DNA from: Pseudoalteromonas tunicata
Lineage (GTDB): Bacteria > Pseudomonadota > Gammaproteobacteria > Enterobacterales > Alteromonadaceae
NCBI RefSeq assembly: GCF_002310815.1
Contig: NZ_CP011033.1
Coordinates: forward strand, 186,001 to 250,000
Direction: 5' to 3'
DNA: 64,000 bases
Part shown: positions 15,646 through 25,092 of the stretch, in pieces
Numbering within the stretch: the stretch's first letter is position 1
Layout of the letters: each line of letters opens with the position of its first letter
Notes under the pieces: model-generated
What the model saw: the letters and a program-made list of their open reading frames with translations, nothing else
What the model was told of the DNA's origin: nothing
Database searches by the model: none
Program-made: the position numbers and the translations under genes

Positions 15646-16031
15646 AAGCGTCTAGCTAGGCGTTGCAGCACGTTCCTGCTTCGCCTCAACAAGTCGGTTT
15701 TTAGCGTTAAAAGTCTAAAGTAATACTGAGTGAGATTTTCCCTTTCAATTTTAGTATCAGTGACTTCTTTTTATTGTTTTTGCCTTACTGATTTATAGGT
15801 TAAGGGTGGGCAAGATGATCTTGAATTTTATTGTCAAAATTTATCTGAAAAACATATAGATCTATACAAACAAATCAAAAAAACGATAAATCAGAATCTT
15901 ATAATTCAATTCAAGATTGACCCAATATGGGTACTGATATATTGTTCGTTTATGATTGAAAAAATTATAAACGAGCATTTATATAGACTCGTTATGTCGC
16001 TGCGATTACGAATAAAATATAGGTGAATTAA
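15646..16031. other. Gene-free stretch with inverted repeat
   Basis: I see no gene. An inverted repeat TCGTTTATGATT / AATTATAAACGA lies at about 15946-15975, and ACCCAATATGGGT is a perfect short palindrome at about 15919. The CTCGTTATG before the next gene (about 15989) recalls a cassette boundary but lacks a matching attC. Confidence 0.4.
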
Positions 16032-16604
16032 ATGAAAAGGATTTTAATCTGCGTATTGCTTGTTGCAGTTCAGGGTTGTGCAACTAACCCTTGGGCTGAT
16101 GGGCAATCATCAGAGCTGCCATCAGTTCAATCTTCAGCGCAGTCATGTGTCGGTAATACTGGGATTGTAGCTGAACTAAGTGATCGATTTAAGTTGATTC
16201 AAGATTCAGAGCTTCTTGCAGAGGCAATCGGAGAGCCTTTAAAAGGTAAGTTATGTCAGGGCGCGGTGTATCAAAGTATTGATGAGGTGACAATCTACCG
16301 AGCATGGAATAGCACAAACCCCAATAGCCAGTTTGGTCAGTGGTGGTCATTTCAATTGCCTTCAGGCAATACCGCGCAATATAGAGAAAACTATGAAATT
16401 TGTTATCAATGGTCACCCCTAGATAAGTTGGTGAAATGCACATTAAAGCCAGGAACCAAAGTTGTGGTGGGCAATGGTCAAAGCGCCCAATGTTCTGAGT
16501 ATCTCAGTTATCCAGTTTCGAAGCAGCAGCAAGTGTTTATTACCGATGCTGCTGATGCTGTGCATAGTTGTGAAAGCTACGATAGTGTAATGAGCTGGAA
16601 ATAA
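16032..16604 (+). CDS. Lipoprotein of unknown function
   Basis: 190 residues with the lipoprotein signal MKRILICVLLVAVQGC (Cys16, lipobox VQGC). The mature part begins with a Ser/Gln-rich linker and continues as a compact domain with several cysteines (CQGAVYQS, EICYQWSPL, KCTLKPG, CSEYLSY, HSCESYD) that could form disulfides in the periplasm. I do not recognise the family. AGGTGAATTAA precedes the ATG. It lies between the cassette region and the efflux operon and has no partner gene. Confidence 0.75.
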   Translation: MKRILICVLLVAVQGCATNPWADGQSSELPSVQSSAQSCVGNTGIVAELSDRFKLIQDSELLAEAIGEPLKGKLCQGAVYQSIDEVTIYRAWNSTNPNSQFGQWWSFQLPSGNTAQYRENYEICYQWSPLDKLVKCTLKPGTKVVVGNGQSAQCSEYLSYPVSKQQQVFITDAADAVHSCESYDSVMSWK

Positions 16605-16737
16605 CAATTCATATAGTTGCGGCTTAAAGCCACAAAACAAGCCTTTAACCTGCGTTATACGGTGACACATTAACGGACGAGCCTAATGCAAACGTCACCG
16701 TGATCTATCAACTTAATCGCACATATTGCCTCTTTAC

Positions 16738-16768
16738 CAAGCCAGAGCATTGATGCTGGCTTTTTTAT
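16738..16768 (+). terminator. Rho-independent terminator
   Basis: AAGCCAGAGCA / TGCTGGCTT stem with a TTGA loop followed by a run of T. It closes the transcript of the lipoprotein gene and insulates the sigma-54 promoter downstream. Confidence 0.85.
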
Positions 16769-16861
16769 GATTTCGAAAAAATCTGTGGCGAAATCATAAA
16801 TTAAATACCCTATAAAGCACTTTTATAAATTAAAAACGCTTTAAAAACAAAAGAATAAAGT

Positions 16862-16879
16862 TTGGCACGGCCTTTGAAT
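16862..16879 (+). promoter_or_regulatory. Sigma-54 (RpoN) promoter of the efflux operon
   Basis: TTGGCACGGCCTTTGAAT fits the -24/-12 consensus TTGGCACGN4TTGCW, with TTGAA in place of TTGCA. It lies about 35 bp before the ATG of the adaptor gene. The operon is followed by an NtrC-family activator and kinase, which gives the promoter a plausible local regulator. Confidence 0.85.
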
Positions 16880-16913
16880 TACCATAACAAGCAATGGTAA
16901 CAAGAGGTGCTAA

Positions 16914-18155
16914 ATGGATATCTTAGTCAGTAATAAAAAACACACCCCTTATTTAAAAGTATTGGTTTTAGCGGCTGTGCTCATGGGGGCTTTTGTATGG
17001 TTAATGATGCAACCCAATGCACAGCAGCGTATTGCCAGTAGCGATTTTTGGAGCGGTCAAGTACAACAAGGTGATTTACAATTACAGGTGTCAGGTTATG
17101 GGCGCTTAAAGTCAAAAACACCACGTTTATTAACCGCACAAAGCAATGCGACGGTTGAAGAAATAGTGCTAAAGCCTGGTGCGCTAGTGACACCTGATAG
17201 CGTGATTTTACGCCTATCAGATCCTCTTGTCAGCCAAGCACTGATTGAAGCCAAAAGGCTACTTAATCAAAGTAATAATCAATTTTTACAGTTAAAAATC
17301 AATCAGCAGCGAGAATTATTGGCGCAGCAGGCGCAATTGGAAACGCTACGTTCGGCACTCGAAAGTGCCGATTTACAAGTTAATGCACAAAGTCAGCTCA
17401 TCGCCAATGGCATAGTCTCAAACATTGAGTTTCAACGCTCTTTATTGGAGCAGCGTCAATTAACCCGTCGCTTAGAGATTGAGCAACAACGTATTGCTCA
17501 ATTGGCGCAGTTGCATCAGGCTAATTTAGCCATTGCACAATCAAATACCGAGGCACAACAGGCGGTGCTTGCTCAAGCACAAACACAGCAAGAGCGCTTA
17601 ACGGTTACCGCAGGGATCACTGGAGTGGTGCAATCGCTGCATGTTGATTTAGGGCAAACCGTCAGTTTTGGTCAGCAACTGGTGCTTGTTGGTAGCACCA
17701 CAGATTTGTATGCATTACTTAATGTGCCGCAAGCTACGATGCAACAAGTTGAGCTTGGTCAAGTGGTGACTATTAATACCCGAGCGGGGGTTATTTCAGG
17801 TGCTGTGAGCCGCATTGATCCAGTGATCAATAACGGCAGTGTGCAAGTTGAAGTGGCGCTCACCTCACTGCTAACCGCTAATGCGCGCCCAGAACTTAAT
17901 ATTGAAGGGATCATTGAAACTGGGGTGCGGCGTAATGTGCTTTTCATCGACAAACCGGTCAACGTCAGCCCTTTTAGCGAGGCGACTTTGTTTTTACTCA
18001 ATGAAGAAAAAGACAGTGCCATGGCCACTCACGTTCAGTTTGGCGAGCAAACCAACGACAAAATAGAAATTGTTGCTGGTGCCAAGCTTGCGGACCAGTT
18101 TATCCTATCGGATATGTCCCGCTGGCTGGCTTTTTCAACACTCACCGTTATTTAA
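16914..18155 (+). CDS. Membrane-fusion (periplasmic adaptor) protein of a MacA-like efflux system
   Basis: 413 residues: one N-terminal membrane anchor (about residues 14-32), the first half of a biotinyl-lipoyl-like domain (TAQSNATVEEIVLKPGALV), a long coiled coil rich in Gln/Ala/Leu (about 105-215), the second lipoyl half (TAGITGVVQSLHVDLGQTV) and a beta-barrel region (about 260-340). This order is that of HlyD/MacA adaptors, which join the inner-membrane ABC pump to an outer-membrane TolC-like channel. AAGAGGTG precedes the ATG. It is the first gene of the sigma-54-driven operon; no outer-membrane factor is in the window. Confidence 0.88.
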   Translation: MDILVSNKKHTPYLKVLVLAAVLMGAFVWLMMQPNAQQRIASSDFWSGQVQQGDLQLQVSGYGRLKSKTPRLLTAQSNATVEEIVLKPGALVTPDSVILRLSDPLVSQALIEAKRLLNQSNNQFLQLKINQQRELLAQQAQLETLRSALESADLQVNAQSQLIANGIVSNIEFQRSLLEQRQLTRRLEIEQQRIAQLAQLHQANLAIAQSNTEAQQAVLAQAQTQQERLTVTAGITGVVQSLHVDLGQTVSFGQQLVLVGSTTDLYALLNVPQATMQQVELGQVVTINTRAGVISGAVSRIDPVINNGSVQVEVALTSLLTANARPELNIEGIIETGVRRNVLFIDKPVNVSPFSEATLFLLNEEKDSAMATHVQFGEQTNDKIEIVAGAKLADQFILSDMSRWLAFSTLTVI

Positions 18156-18188
18156 CCCGCTGCATAAAATAAAAATTAAGGACACATT

Positions 18189-18896
18189 ATGAGCCAAGTA
18201 AGCAAAATTAAACTGTGCAATATCACTAAGAAATTTGTTACCAGCGAAATGGAAACCCATGCGTTACAAGGCATAGACTTAGAGATTTTTGCTGGTGACT
18301 ACGTATCGATTTCAGGCCCGTCTGGCTGTGGTAAATCGACTTTGCTCGCTATTTTAGGGTTGCTCGATACTGCGTCATCGGGGCAGTATTTTATTGGCGA
18401 TCTGGATGTGAGTAACTTGAGTATTAATCAGCGCGCTTCGGTTCGTAATGAGCATATTGGGTTTGTTTTTCAATCGTTTAACTTAATCGATGAGTTAAGT
18501 GTATTTGATAATATCGCCTTGCCACTTAGGTATCGCCATGTACCGCTGTCAGATAAAGCTGTGGCAGAAAAGGTCAGTGCCTGCCTTGAAAAAGTGCAAA
18601 TGAGTCATCGGGCTAAACATAAACCGAATCAATTATCCGGTGGGCAGCAGCAACGTATTGCTATTGCGCGCGCCCTGGTAAACGACCCAGCTGTATTACT
18701 CGTTGATGAACCAACGGGAAACTTAGACTCGAAAAATGGCGATGCCGTGATGCAAATGCTGGGTGAACTTAACAAAAATGGCACCACTATTTGTATGGTG
18801 ACACATGACCCGCGTTATGCCGATATGGCCAAACGAAAGCTGTATTTACTCGATGGTGTAATGGCTGATGAGCTTAGTTTGGAGCTTGCAGTATGA
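18189..18896 (+). CDS. ABC transporter ATPase (MacB/LolD-type)
   Basis: 235 residues with Walker A GPSGCGKST, Q-loop VFQSFNLIDELS, signature LSGGQQQR, Walker B VLLVDEPTG and the H-loop VTHD. It is the nucleotide-binding subunit for the permease that follows, with which it overlaps by 4 nt (ATGA), so the two are translationally coupled. The closest families are the MacB and LolD ATPases, which power mechanotransmission-type export. A ribosome site AAGGA lies before the ATG. Confidence 0.93.
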   Translation: MSQVSKIKLCNITKKFVTSEMETHALQGIDLEIFAGDYVSISGPSGCGKSTLLAILGLLDTASSGQYFIGDLDVSNLSINQRASVRNEHIGFVFQSFNLIDELSVFDNIALPLRYRHVPLSDKAVAEKVSACLEKVQMSHRAKHKPNQLSGGQQQRIAIARALVNDPAVLLVDEPTGNLDSKNGDAVMQMLGELNKNGTTICMVTHDPRYADMAKRKLYLLDGVMADELSLELAV

Positions 18897-21301
18897 AATG
18901 GTTGCAACACTTTTTTAAGCATGACGTAAAACTTGCCATGATGAGTTTAATGAAGTTGCCTGGGTTTAGCCTCACGGTAATTTCAACGCTAGCGATCACC
19001 TTAGCTGCTTTGGCTGTGGTACTTAATATTAACTATTTAGTACTTGGTAAAGCGCTGCCATATCCTGATAGTGATTCATTGATCACTACTGATCAAAGTG
19101 AAACCATTAATGGCGAGACTCAATATGGTTTTCAGATTTTATCTGCACAATTTAAAATTTATACCAATACCACGCATATCGATAAAATGGCGCTGATGTC
19201 ATTACATGGCGACAAGCTCAATGATGTAGCGGGCAGTCCATATGTCGAAGGGGTTAAAGTAACACCTGAATATTTTACCTTGCTAGATGTGCCTATGCAT
19301 TTAGGGCGCTACTTCACAGCTGCCCAAGGGCTTAATGCCAAGCAACAAGTGGTGGTATTAAGCTACCCGATTTGGCAAAAACATTTTGCCAGTGATCCTT
19401 CAGTGATTGGCCAATATACGCGCATTGGTAATGATAATTATCAAATTATAGGCGTTAGTGCTGCTTCGTTTATTCCGCCTGAGGTGTTTGGTAATTTTCC
19501 AGTTGATTTATGGTTGAGTTTTAATGAGGAGGTATCGCTCACCTCACATTGGAATGCCATAACAGGCGGTGTTAATGGCATTGCTCGCTTAAAACCTGGT
19601 GTGACATTAGCTCAAGCAAGCAGTGTACTGGGGGAGCAAATTAATGCGTTATATCAAGGTCGAGAAGCCGTTGCTGCCAATACCGCCATAGGCGCACATT
19701 TTGTACCACTCAAAGCTAAAATTATTGCCGATAGCAGTGCTATGGCGCTGATGTTACTGGCAGGAGTTATTACCTTGCTGTTTATTGCAATCACCAATAT
19801 GACTAATTTGTTTTTATCGCGCGCGGCTCAAAAACAGCGGGTTATGGCAATCCAAGCCGCGCTGGGCGCGTTGCCAAAACATTTATTGAGTAGCATGTTT
19901 GCCGAGGCTTTAATTTTGTGTTTAGCAGCCTGTGTTATTGGTTTGATTATGGCAGGCTGGGTGATGTTATGGCTTGAGCAAGATTTACATTATATGTTTG
20001 CACGGTTGCAGCAGGTACAGCTTGATGTTGTCACTGTGGTTGTGAGCTTTTTGGTTAGTATTGGGTTGGCACTGGTTATGGCGACGCTTTCGTGTGCCCG
20101 AATAAATTATGTGGCACTCAATTGTCAGCTACAAGGCAGTGGTAAAGGGACTGGCGCACAAATATCGACCACAACGCGCCATGTTCTGGTGGCAACTCAA
20201 GTTGGACTGGCAACAGTATTACTTTTTGGTGCCACTTCACTGCTGAGCCCTGCCATTGAGCGCTTGCAAAAACCAACCGGGCTCAATACTGATAATGTGT
20301 ATTATCTTAGTGTTGATGAAGGGCAGTTAGCACCAGCCGACCGTTTTGCTTTATCGCAACAAATTAAACAAAGCCTGATTAGGTTGCCACAGATTAGTGA
20401 TGTTGCCAGTACCGAAGCATCGGCATTGGCAATGGGGTGGGAAAATTATTTATATGATGATCAAGCGAAAATGCAAGGTATTGTCAGCACTGGTTATGTT
20501 GATTCAGGCCACTTTGCCTTGTTTGAACATCCTATTTTAGCTGGGCGCACGTTTGTCGAGTTTACGTCGTCGCACAGCATTCCGACTGAAATTATTATTA
20601 GCCAATCATTAGCCCAGCGCCTGTTTGGCCAACAATCGGCAATAGGCAAAACGCTGCAAGTTCAGCCTGAAAACCCTTTGACTGTGGTTGGCGTGGTGAG
20701 TGATATTTATGTGCCAGATGGTCGACGCGAGTATGCCAAAGAGCGCTATTATGTGCCTTATCGTGGTAATAATTTACGCTTTTCGGTTAAAGTAAAAGGG
20801 TCGCTAGCGATTGATGTTTTGCAGGCGCAGCTAAAACAAATTGACGCACATTTAACTGTAGGCCAGTTTACGCCTTTGGCGCAATCGCTTGAGAACCGAT
20901 TACGTGAAACCAAGTTGGTGGCCATTTTAACTATTAGTCTGATTGCATTAGCATTAAGTTTAGCGGCTGCGGGGATTTATGGTGTCCTTAGCTACAGTGT
21001 GCAAATGCGCCGTTATGAACTTGGTATTCATTTATCGCTTGGTGCCCATACGCATACCGTTATTAACATGGTGCTAAAACAAAGCATGAGACCTGTAATA
21101 GCAGGGCTTATTGCAGGTGTATTATTTGCTGTAATGGCTTATTTGTTGTTAACTCGAATCGCAGGTGTGGCGTTTGAAGGGCAAATAATAATGGTATTTA
21201 TCACCTTACCAGTGATGCTGCTGATTGCATCACTGGCCTGTTATTTACCGGTAAAAAAAGTGGTTGCGGGTGATCCTCTACAAGCACTTCGTATTGAGTA
21301 A
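18893..21301 (+). CDS. ABC transporter permease with two MacB/FtsX units
   Basis: 802 residues, about twice the size of a plain MacB membrane part. It has an N-terminal membrane helix (about 25-50), a large periplasmic MacB_PCD domain, helices at about 280-305, 340-365 and 385-405, a second copy of the helix plus periplasmic domain (from about 430) and final helices at about 670-800 with the FtsX-type YELGIHLSLGAH motif. Such duplicated permeases can work without a partner permease. Together with the ATPase and adaptor it should export a peptide, lipid-like molecule or toxin from the periplasm; the substrate cannot be read from sequence. Confidence 0.9.
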   Translation: MKWLQHFFKHDVKLAMMSLMKLPGFSLTVISTLAITLAALAVVLNINYLVLGKALPYPDSDSLITTDQSETINGETQYGFQILSAQFKIYTNTTHIDKMALMSLHGDKLNDVAGSPYVEGVKVTPEYFTLLDVPMHLGRYFTAAQGLNAKQQVVVLSYPIWQKHFASDPSVIGQYTRIGNDNYQIIGVSAASFIPPEVFGNFPVDLWLSFNEEVSLTSHWNAITGGVNGIARLKPGVTLAQASSVLGEQINALYQGREAVAANTAIGAHFVPLKAKIIADSSAMALMLLAGVITLLFIAITNMTNLFLSRAAQKQRVMAIQAALGALPKHLLSSMFAEALILCLAACVIGLIMAGWVMLWLEQDLHYMFARLQQVQLDVVTVVVSFLVSIGLALVMATLSCARINYVALNCQLQGSGKGTGAQISTTTRHVLVATQVGLATVLLFGATSLLSPAIERLQKPTGLNTDNVYYLSVDEGQLAPADRFALSQQIKQSLIRLPQISDVASTEASALAMGWENYLYDDQAKMQGIVSTGYVDSGHFALFEHPILAGRTFVEFTSSHSIPTEIIISQSLAQRLFGQQSAIGKTLQVQPENPLTVVGVVSDIYVPDGRREYAKERYYVPYRGNNLRFSVKVKGSLAIDVLQAQLKQIDAHLTVGQFTPLAQSLENRLRETKLVAILTISLIALALSLAAAGIYGVLSYSVQMRRYELGIHLSLGAHTHTVINMVLKQSMRPVIAGLIAGVLFAVMAYLLLTRIAGVAFEGQIIMVFITLPVMLLIASLACYLPVKKVVAGDPLQALRIE

Positions 21302-21312
21302 TAACTGAAAAA

Positions 21313-21347
21313 CAAAAAAGTGCACCTTAGTATGCGTGCACTTTTTC
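21313..21347 (+). terminator. Rho-independent terminator after the efflux operon
   Basis: AAAAAAGTGCAC / GTGCACTTTTT stem with a CTTAGTATGC loop. It separates the sigma-54 operon from the two-component genes, which therefore need their own promoter in 21350-21413. Confidence 0.85.
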
Positions 21348-21413
21348 GTTATACTCGTTTCGCATTATCAAGGAAAACCAATAATTTTAAGGAATTACAG
21401 AAGGCCACTCACC

Positions 21414-22784
21414 ATGACGATCCACACAGTATTAATTGTCGACGACAAAGCCGATGTGCGCTTAAGCCTAAAATTTCTATTTAAAAATAATGGTTTTACT
21501 GTGCTTGAGGCCAGTGATTTAGCCAAGGCCCATTTACAAATACAAGGTAACTCCATCGATTTAGTTTTGCTGGATATGAACTATGAATTCGATACTACTT
21601 CGGGTGATGAAGGGCTTAAGTTCTTAAAACAAATGCAAGGTGTATCAGCGCCACCCATTATTGCCATGACTGCTTGGTCGAGTATCAATTTAGCGGTTGA
21701 GGCTATGCGGTTTGGGGCCAAGGACTTTTTTGCCAAACCTTGGGATAATCACGCAGTACTGATGATGGCGAAAAAACATTTAGCCCTTGCAGATATTGAA
21801 AGAGTATCCACGCCGATTAATCGGGCCAAAGTACAGTCATCTTCATCAGCATCATTATTATGGCATAGCCCCGCCATGCAGCAGCTTAAGCGCCAAATCG
21901 ACCGCATTGCTAAAACTGACGCTACGGTGTTTTTACGCGGTGAAAATGGCACCGGAAAAACCTGTATTGCCCAGTATATTCATCAACAATCGCTCAGAAG
22001 CGGTGCTTTTGTTGGCGTGAATGTCGCGGCTATTCCCGAAAATTTGTTTGAAAGCGAATTGTTTGGTCATAAAAAAGGGGCGTTTACTGATGCCAAACAA
22101 GATAGAGAGGGACGTTTTACCACTGCAGCGGCAGGCACATTATTTTTAGATGAAATTGGTACGCTAACGCTTGGCCAGCAAGCCAAATTATTACGAGTTT
22201 TGGAGTCGCACGAGTTTGAACGCATAGGCGATAACCATACCCATATCGCTGATTGTCGGATTTTGTGTGCATCAAATGCAGATTTTGAGCAACTTATCGC
22301 AAGCGCTGAGTTTAGAACCGACCTTTATTTTAGGCTCAATACCATTGAACTTGAGATCCCACCGCTGCGCGAGCGGATTGAAGATATAACCGTATTGGCA
22401 GAGCATTTTATTGCACTTCACAGTAAAAAATATCAGCTCAACCCACCTACTTTAACACCAGCAGCACTCGCTGTAATGCAAACTTACTCTTGGCCTGGCA
22501 ATATTCGTGAACTTAGCCACATGATGGCACGTGCTGTTTTGATGACGGAAAATGGCAACATTGGGCCAAGTGATTTGTCGCTTAAGCGCAGTCACAATGA
22601 GGTTGAACAAGCTAACCCAATACCTGCGTTGAGCTTGATGACCTTAGAAGAAGCGGAACTAAAATTGCTCAAAATGGCGATGGCTCAATGTAATAATCAG
22701 GTTGAAGACGCCGCGTTATTGCTTGGGATCAGTAAAAGCGCGATTTACCGACGCCTCGAAAAATTCAATATTAAAACCAAATAA
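21414..22784 (+). CDS. NtrC-family sigma-54-dependent response regulator
   Basis: 456 residues from ATG 21414 (MTIHTVLIVDD); an upstream in-frame extension would begin inside the terminator and is rejected. Receiver domain with Asp10/Asp11, phospho-acceptor Asp54 and Lys108; AAA+ domain with Walker A GENGTGKT (176-183), the sigma-54-contact loop GAFTDA (222-227, Asp where GAFTGA has Gly), Walker B LFLDEIG and a Fis-type helix-turn-helix at about 426-452. It should activate the sigma-54 promoter at 16862. The kinase gene follows 11 bp later. The GAFTDA variant occurs in related regulators, but its effect here is unknown. Confidence 0.92.
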   Translation: MTIHTVLIVDDKADVRLSLKFLFKNNGFTVLEASDLAKAHLQIQGNSIDLVLLDMNYEFDTTSGDEGLKFLKQMQGVSAPPIIAMTAWSSINLAVEAMRFGAKDFFAKPWDNHAVLMMAKKHLALADIERVSTPINRAKVQSSSSASLLWHSPAMQQLKRQIDRIAKTDATVFLRGENGTGKTCIAQYIHQQSLRSGAFVGVNVAAIPENLFESELFGHKKGAFTDAKQDREGRFTTAAAGTLFLDEIGTLTLGQQAKLLRVLESHEFERIGDNHTHIADCRILCASNADFEQLIASAEFRTDLYFRLNTIELEIPPLRERIEDITVLAEHFIALHSKKYQLNPPTLTPAALAVMQTYSWPGNIRELSHMMARAVLMTENGNIGPSDLSLKRSHNEVEQANPIPALSLMTLEEAELKLLKMAMAQCNNQVEDAALLLGISKSAIYRRLEKFNIKTK

Positions 22785-22795
22785 AGGCGATTTAA

Positions 22796-24118
22796 ATGAA
22801 GTTTGTAGGGCAAGTAACGTCACTTGAGCAGCTCTTAAGGCATTTTTTAGTTGGCATCAGTCTATTAGTGCTCAGCTTGTTATGCATGGTTTTTTATTTC
22901 GCTCAAGCCTCCGCCTTAGTGATAGTGACCAGTATGGTACTGACAAGTGTGCCGTTTGCTTTTGCCTGCTGGTATTGCACCCGTGCCGCGCTTTCACCTT
23001 TTTATAATTTATCTGTCATGATTGAAGCGATGCGACAAGAAGATTACAGCCAGCGTGCTAACCCCAGATTCATCCAAGGCGCAGTGAGCTTGCTCAATAA
23101 TGAAATTGCCTTGATGGCACAAGACTTACAGACCCGAAAAAACCAGTATGATCAACAAGCTGTTTTAGTGCTACGACTGATAGAGCAACTGGCTACCCCC
23201 ATTGGTTTATTTGACGCCGAAGGGCGGTTACAACATGCTAATGAAGCGTTTTCTAAGTGGTGCCATAAACCCTGGCGCAGCATGAAGCGCTCACAAGCTG
23301 AGTTATTTGGTTTGTTTTTTACGGCAAAACAAGTAGGTAATGAGTATCTCGCAGATTGGCGTTTTGCCGATGTCACTTTGTCTGCCAAATGGCAGTTACG
23401 CCACAGCCAATTTGTGATGCAAGGGCAGCAATATCAGTTGGTGGTACTGACGAATATTGAACAAGTGGTGTACCAAACCGAGCAAACCGCTTGGCATAAA
23501 ATGACTAAAGTGCTGAGCCATGAAATCAATAACTCGCTAGCCCCCATTAAATCGCTCGCACAATCACTTGAGCACATGTTGGCCGCGCAACATCAAGAAG
23601 CAGATGTACTGCAGGCATTGTGCGTGATTGGCGAGCGCAGTGAAAGCCTAATGAAATTTGTTAATCGTTATGCCAGTCTAGCCACAGATTACGATGTCCA
23701 TTTAGCGCCTGTCAATTTGGTTGAATGCCTTGAAACGGTGACGACGTTATTTGATTATCCCATCGACACCCAACTAAACGCAGAGTTTGTCAGTGCTGAC
23801 AAAGTGTTATTAGAGCAAGTAATGGTCAACCTCCTTAAAAATGCCATTGAAGCCAGTAAAGGCAATGCAAAAATAATCATATCGGTTGTGCCCAAAGGGC
23901 CATGGGTTGAAATAACCGTGCTTGATAACGGTTGCGGAATTGCCAACCCAGATAACCTATTTGTGCCGTTTTACACCACTAAATCTCAAGGTAAAGGTAT
24001 AGGCTTAACCTTATGCCGTAATATGATTGAACAACAAGGTGGCAAATTGAGTGTCAGTAATCGCAAAGATGTAACTGGAGTGAAAGCCACTGTGTTACTA
24101 GAAGCTGCGAACGCGTAA
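22796..24118 (+). CDS. Sensor histidine kinase (NtrY/AtoS-like) paired with the NtrC-type regulator
   Basis: 440 residues: two membrane helices (about 17-38 and 40-60) with almost no periplasmic loop, a HAMP-like linker, a PAS-like domain (about 125-225), phospho-acceptor His242 in the SHEINNSLAPIK H-box, N-box LLKNAIEAS, G1 DNGCGI and G2 GKGIGL. The lack of a periplasmic domain suggests that it senses a membrane or cytoplasmic signal. Reading within one operon with the regulator at 21414, it most likely controls the efflux operon, a self-contained stress-response and export unit. Confidence 0.92.
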   Translation: MKFVGQVTSLEQLLRHFLVGISLLVLSLLCMVFYFAQASALVIVTSMVLTSVPFAFACWYCTRAALSPFYNLSVMIEAMRQEDYSQRANPRFIQGAVSLLNNEIALMAQDLQTRKNQYDQQAVLVLRLIEQLATPIGLFDAEGRLQHANEAFSKWCHKPWRSMKRSQAELFGLFFTAKQVGNEYLADWRFADVTLSAKWQLRHSQFVMQGQQYQLVVLTNIEQVVYQTEQTAWHKMTKVLSHEINNSLAPIKSLAQSLEHMLAAQHQEADVLQALCVIGERSESLMKFVNRYASLATDYDVHLAPVNLVECLETVTTLFDYPIDTQLNAEFVSADKVLLEQVMVNLLKNAIEASKGNAKIIISVVPKGPWVEITVLDNGCGIANPDNLFVPFYTTKSQGKGIGLTLCRNMIEQQGGKLSVSNRKDVTGVKATVLLEAANA

Positions 24119-25092
24119 TAATAAATGCTTTGAAGTAGGCGCGACGCTTACAGGTAAGAGGGGTTTTGATATCCGTATCTTTGAATTAAAAAGCATTACA
24201 ATGACTCAGTTTTGCACAAAGTTAAAACAAAACAAGATGTTAAATTATTCAAGTACGTGTTTTTACCTGAACTAATCGTTATCGGTAGCAGTCAATGATT
24301 AAGGGCTGTGAGAGGAAGCTCGACAGGTTTTTGTTGAGATTTAGCCAGACTCAAACGTGTTAAATTGTGATTTTTTACAACAGAGAACACCGAGCCGCTG
24401 CGCAGCAGGGTAGAGTCTTTTTTTTGCCTTTCACTTAAATAAATCTATAAAGTCCATGTTTACCTAATTGGTATAATTATGCTTATTTCATTATAAATAT
24501 TCAGCCTCAGCCAGTGTTGGGGCTTTTTGATTTGCAGGTAACCAGTGTTTTGTCGCGATAAATCACGACCTAAAAATTGAGTGTTGTAATGTGTTTTAGC
24601 CTCGGGGCGCTCGGTGGTGAAATGTTTTTATCTCACAATTACCCCAAAAGCATAGTATTGTCGCGATAAATCACGACCTACAAATTAGGTGTTGTAATAG
24701 GTTTTAGCCCTCTGTGTCGCGTAGCGTCTCGGTGCTCTCAGTAGCTTATTGAATCATGAAGCGAGGTAATAAACTTTCTAATCTTCTGCGCAGCGCCTCA
24801 GTGGTGAAAATGTGTTTAATACATATTTTTAAAAGCGATACAAAATGCATTACAGCTCACACATTGACGCAATAAAATCTGTGCTAACAGCCAGTTACCA
24901 ATTTATATCATTCAATTCATTATTCAATTTCTTACTCATTTTTGCATTTCAGATTTAATATTTAAAATCAAGGGGATAGTTGAAAATGCTTTTATATGTC
25001 TTTTTATTTTGCTCGTTTTTTTATCGCGCCCTAGACAGCCATGATTAGATGTTGCAGAGTGTGTACAACGTTATGAAATAAAGGGAATAAGT
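24119..25092. repeat. 974-bp gene-free stretch of interspersed repeats, with a terminator
   Basis: No gene. A block at about 24160-24400 follows the same order as 1440-1640. A terminator hairpin AGCCTCAGC..TTGGGGCT with T-run is at 24502-24529. Then two near-copies of one unit follow (TTGTCGCGATAAATCACGAC at 24552 and 24659), each continuing GTGTTGTAAT.GGTTTTAGCC and ending in a CTCGGTG-type tail. The last 200 bp before 25093 are AT-rich and should hold the promoter of the VOC gene. Confidence 0.65.

Noticed and set aside
14565..16604. attC sites around the DUF3224 and lipoprotein genes
   Set aside because: CTCGTTATG at about 15989 and GCGTTATAC at about 16655 look like cores but lack a facing R'' box with paired arms. 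They were not counted as attC.
16605..16680. attC after the lipoprotein gene (TAACAATTC..GCGTTATAC)
   Set aside because: The outer ends resemble R'' and R' boxes, but the inner arms do not pair. It is left as possible decay only.
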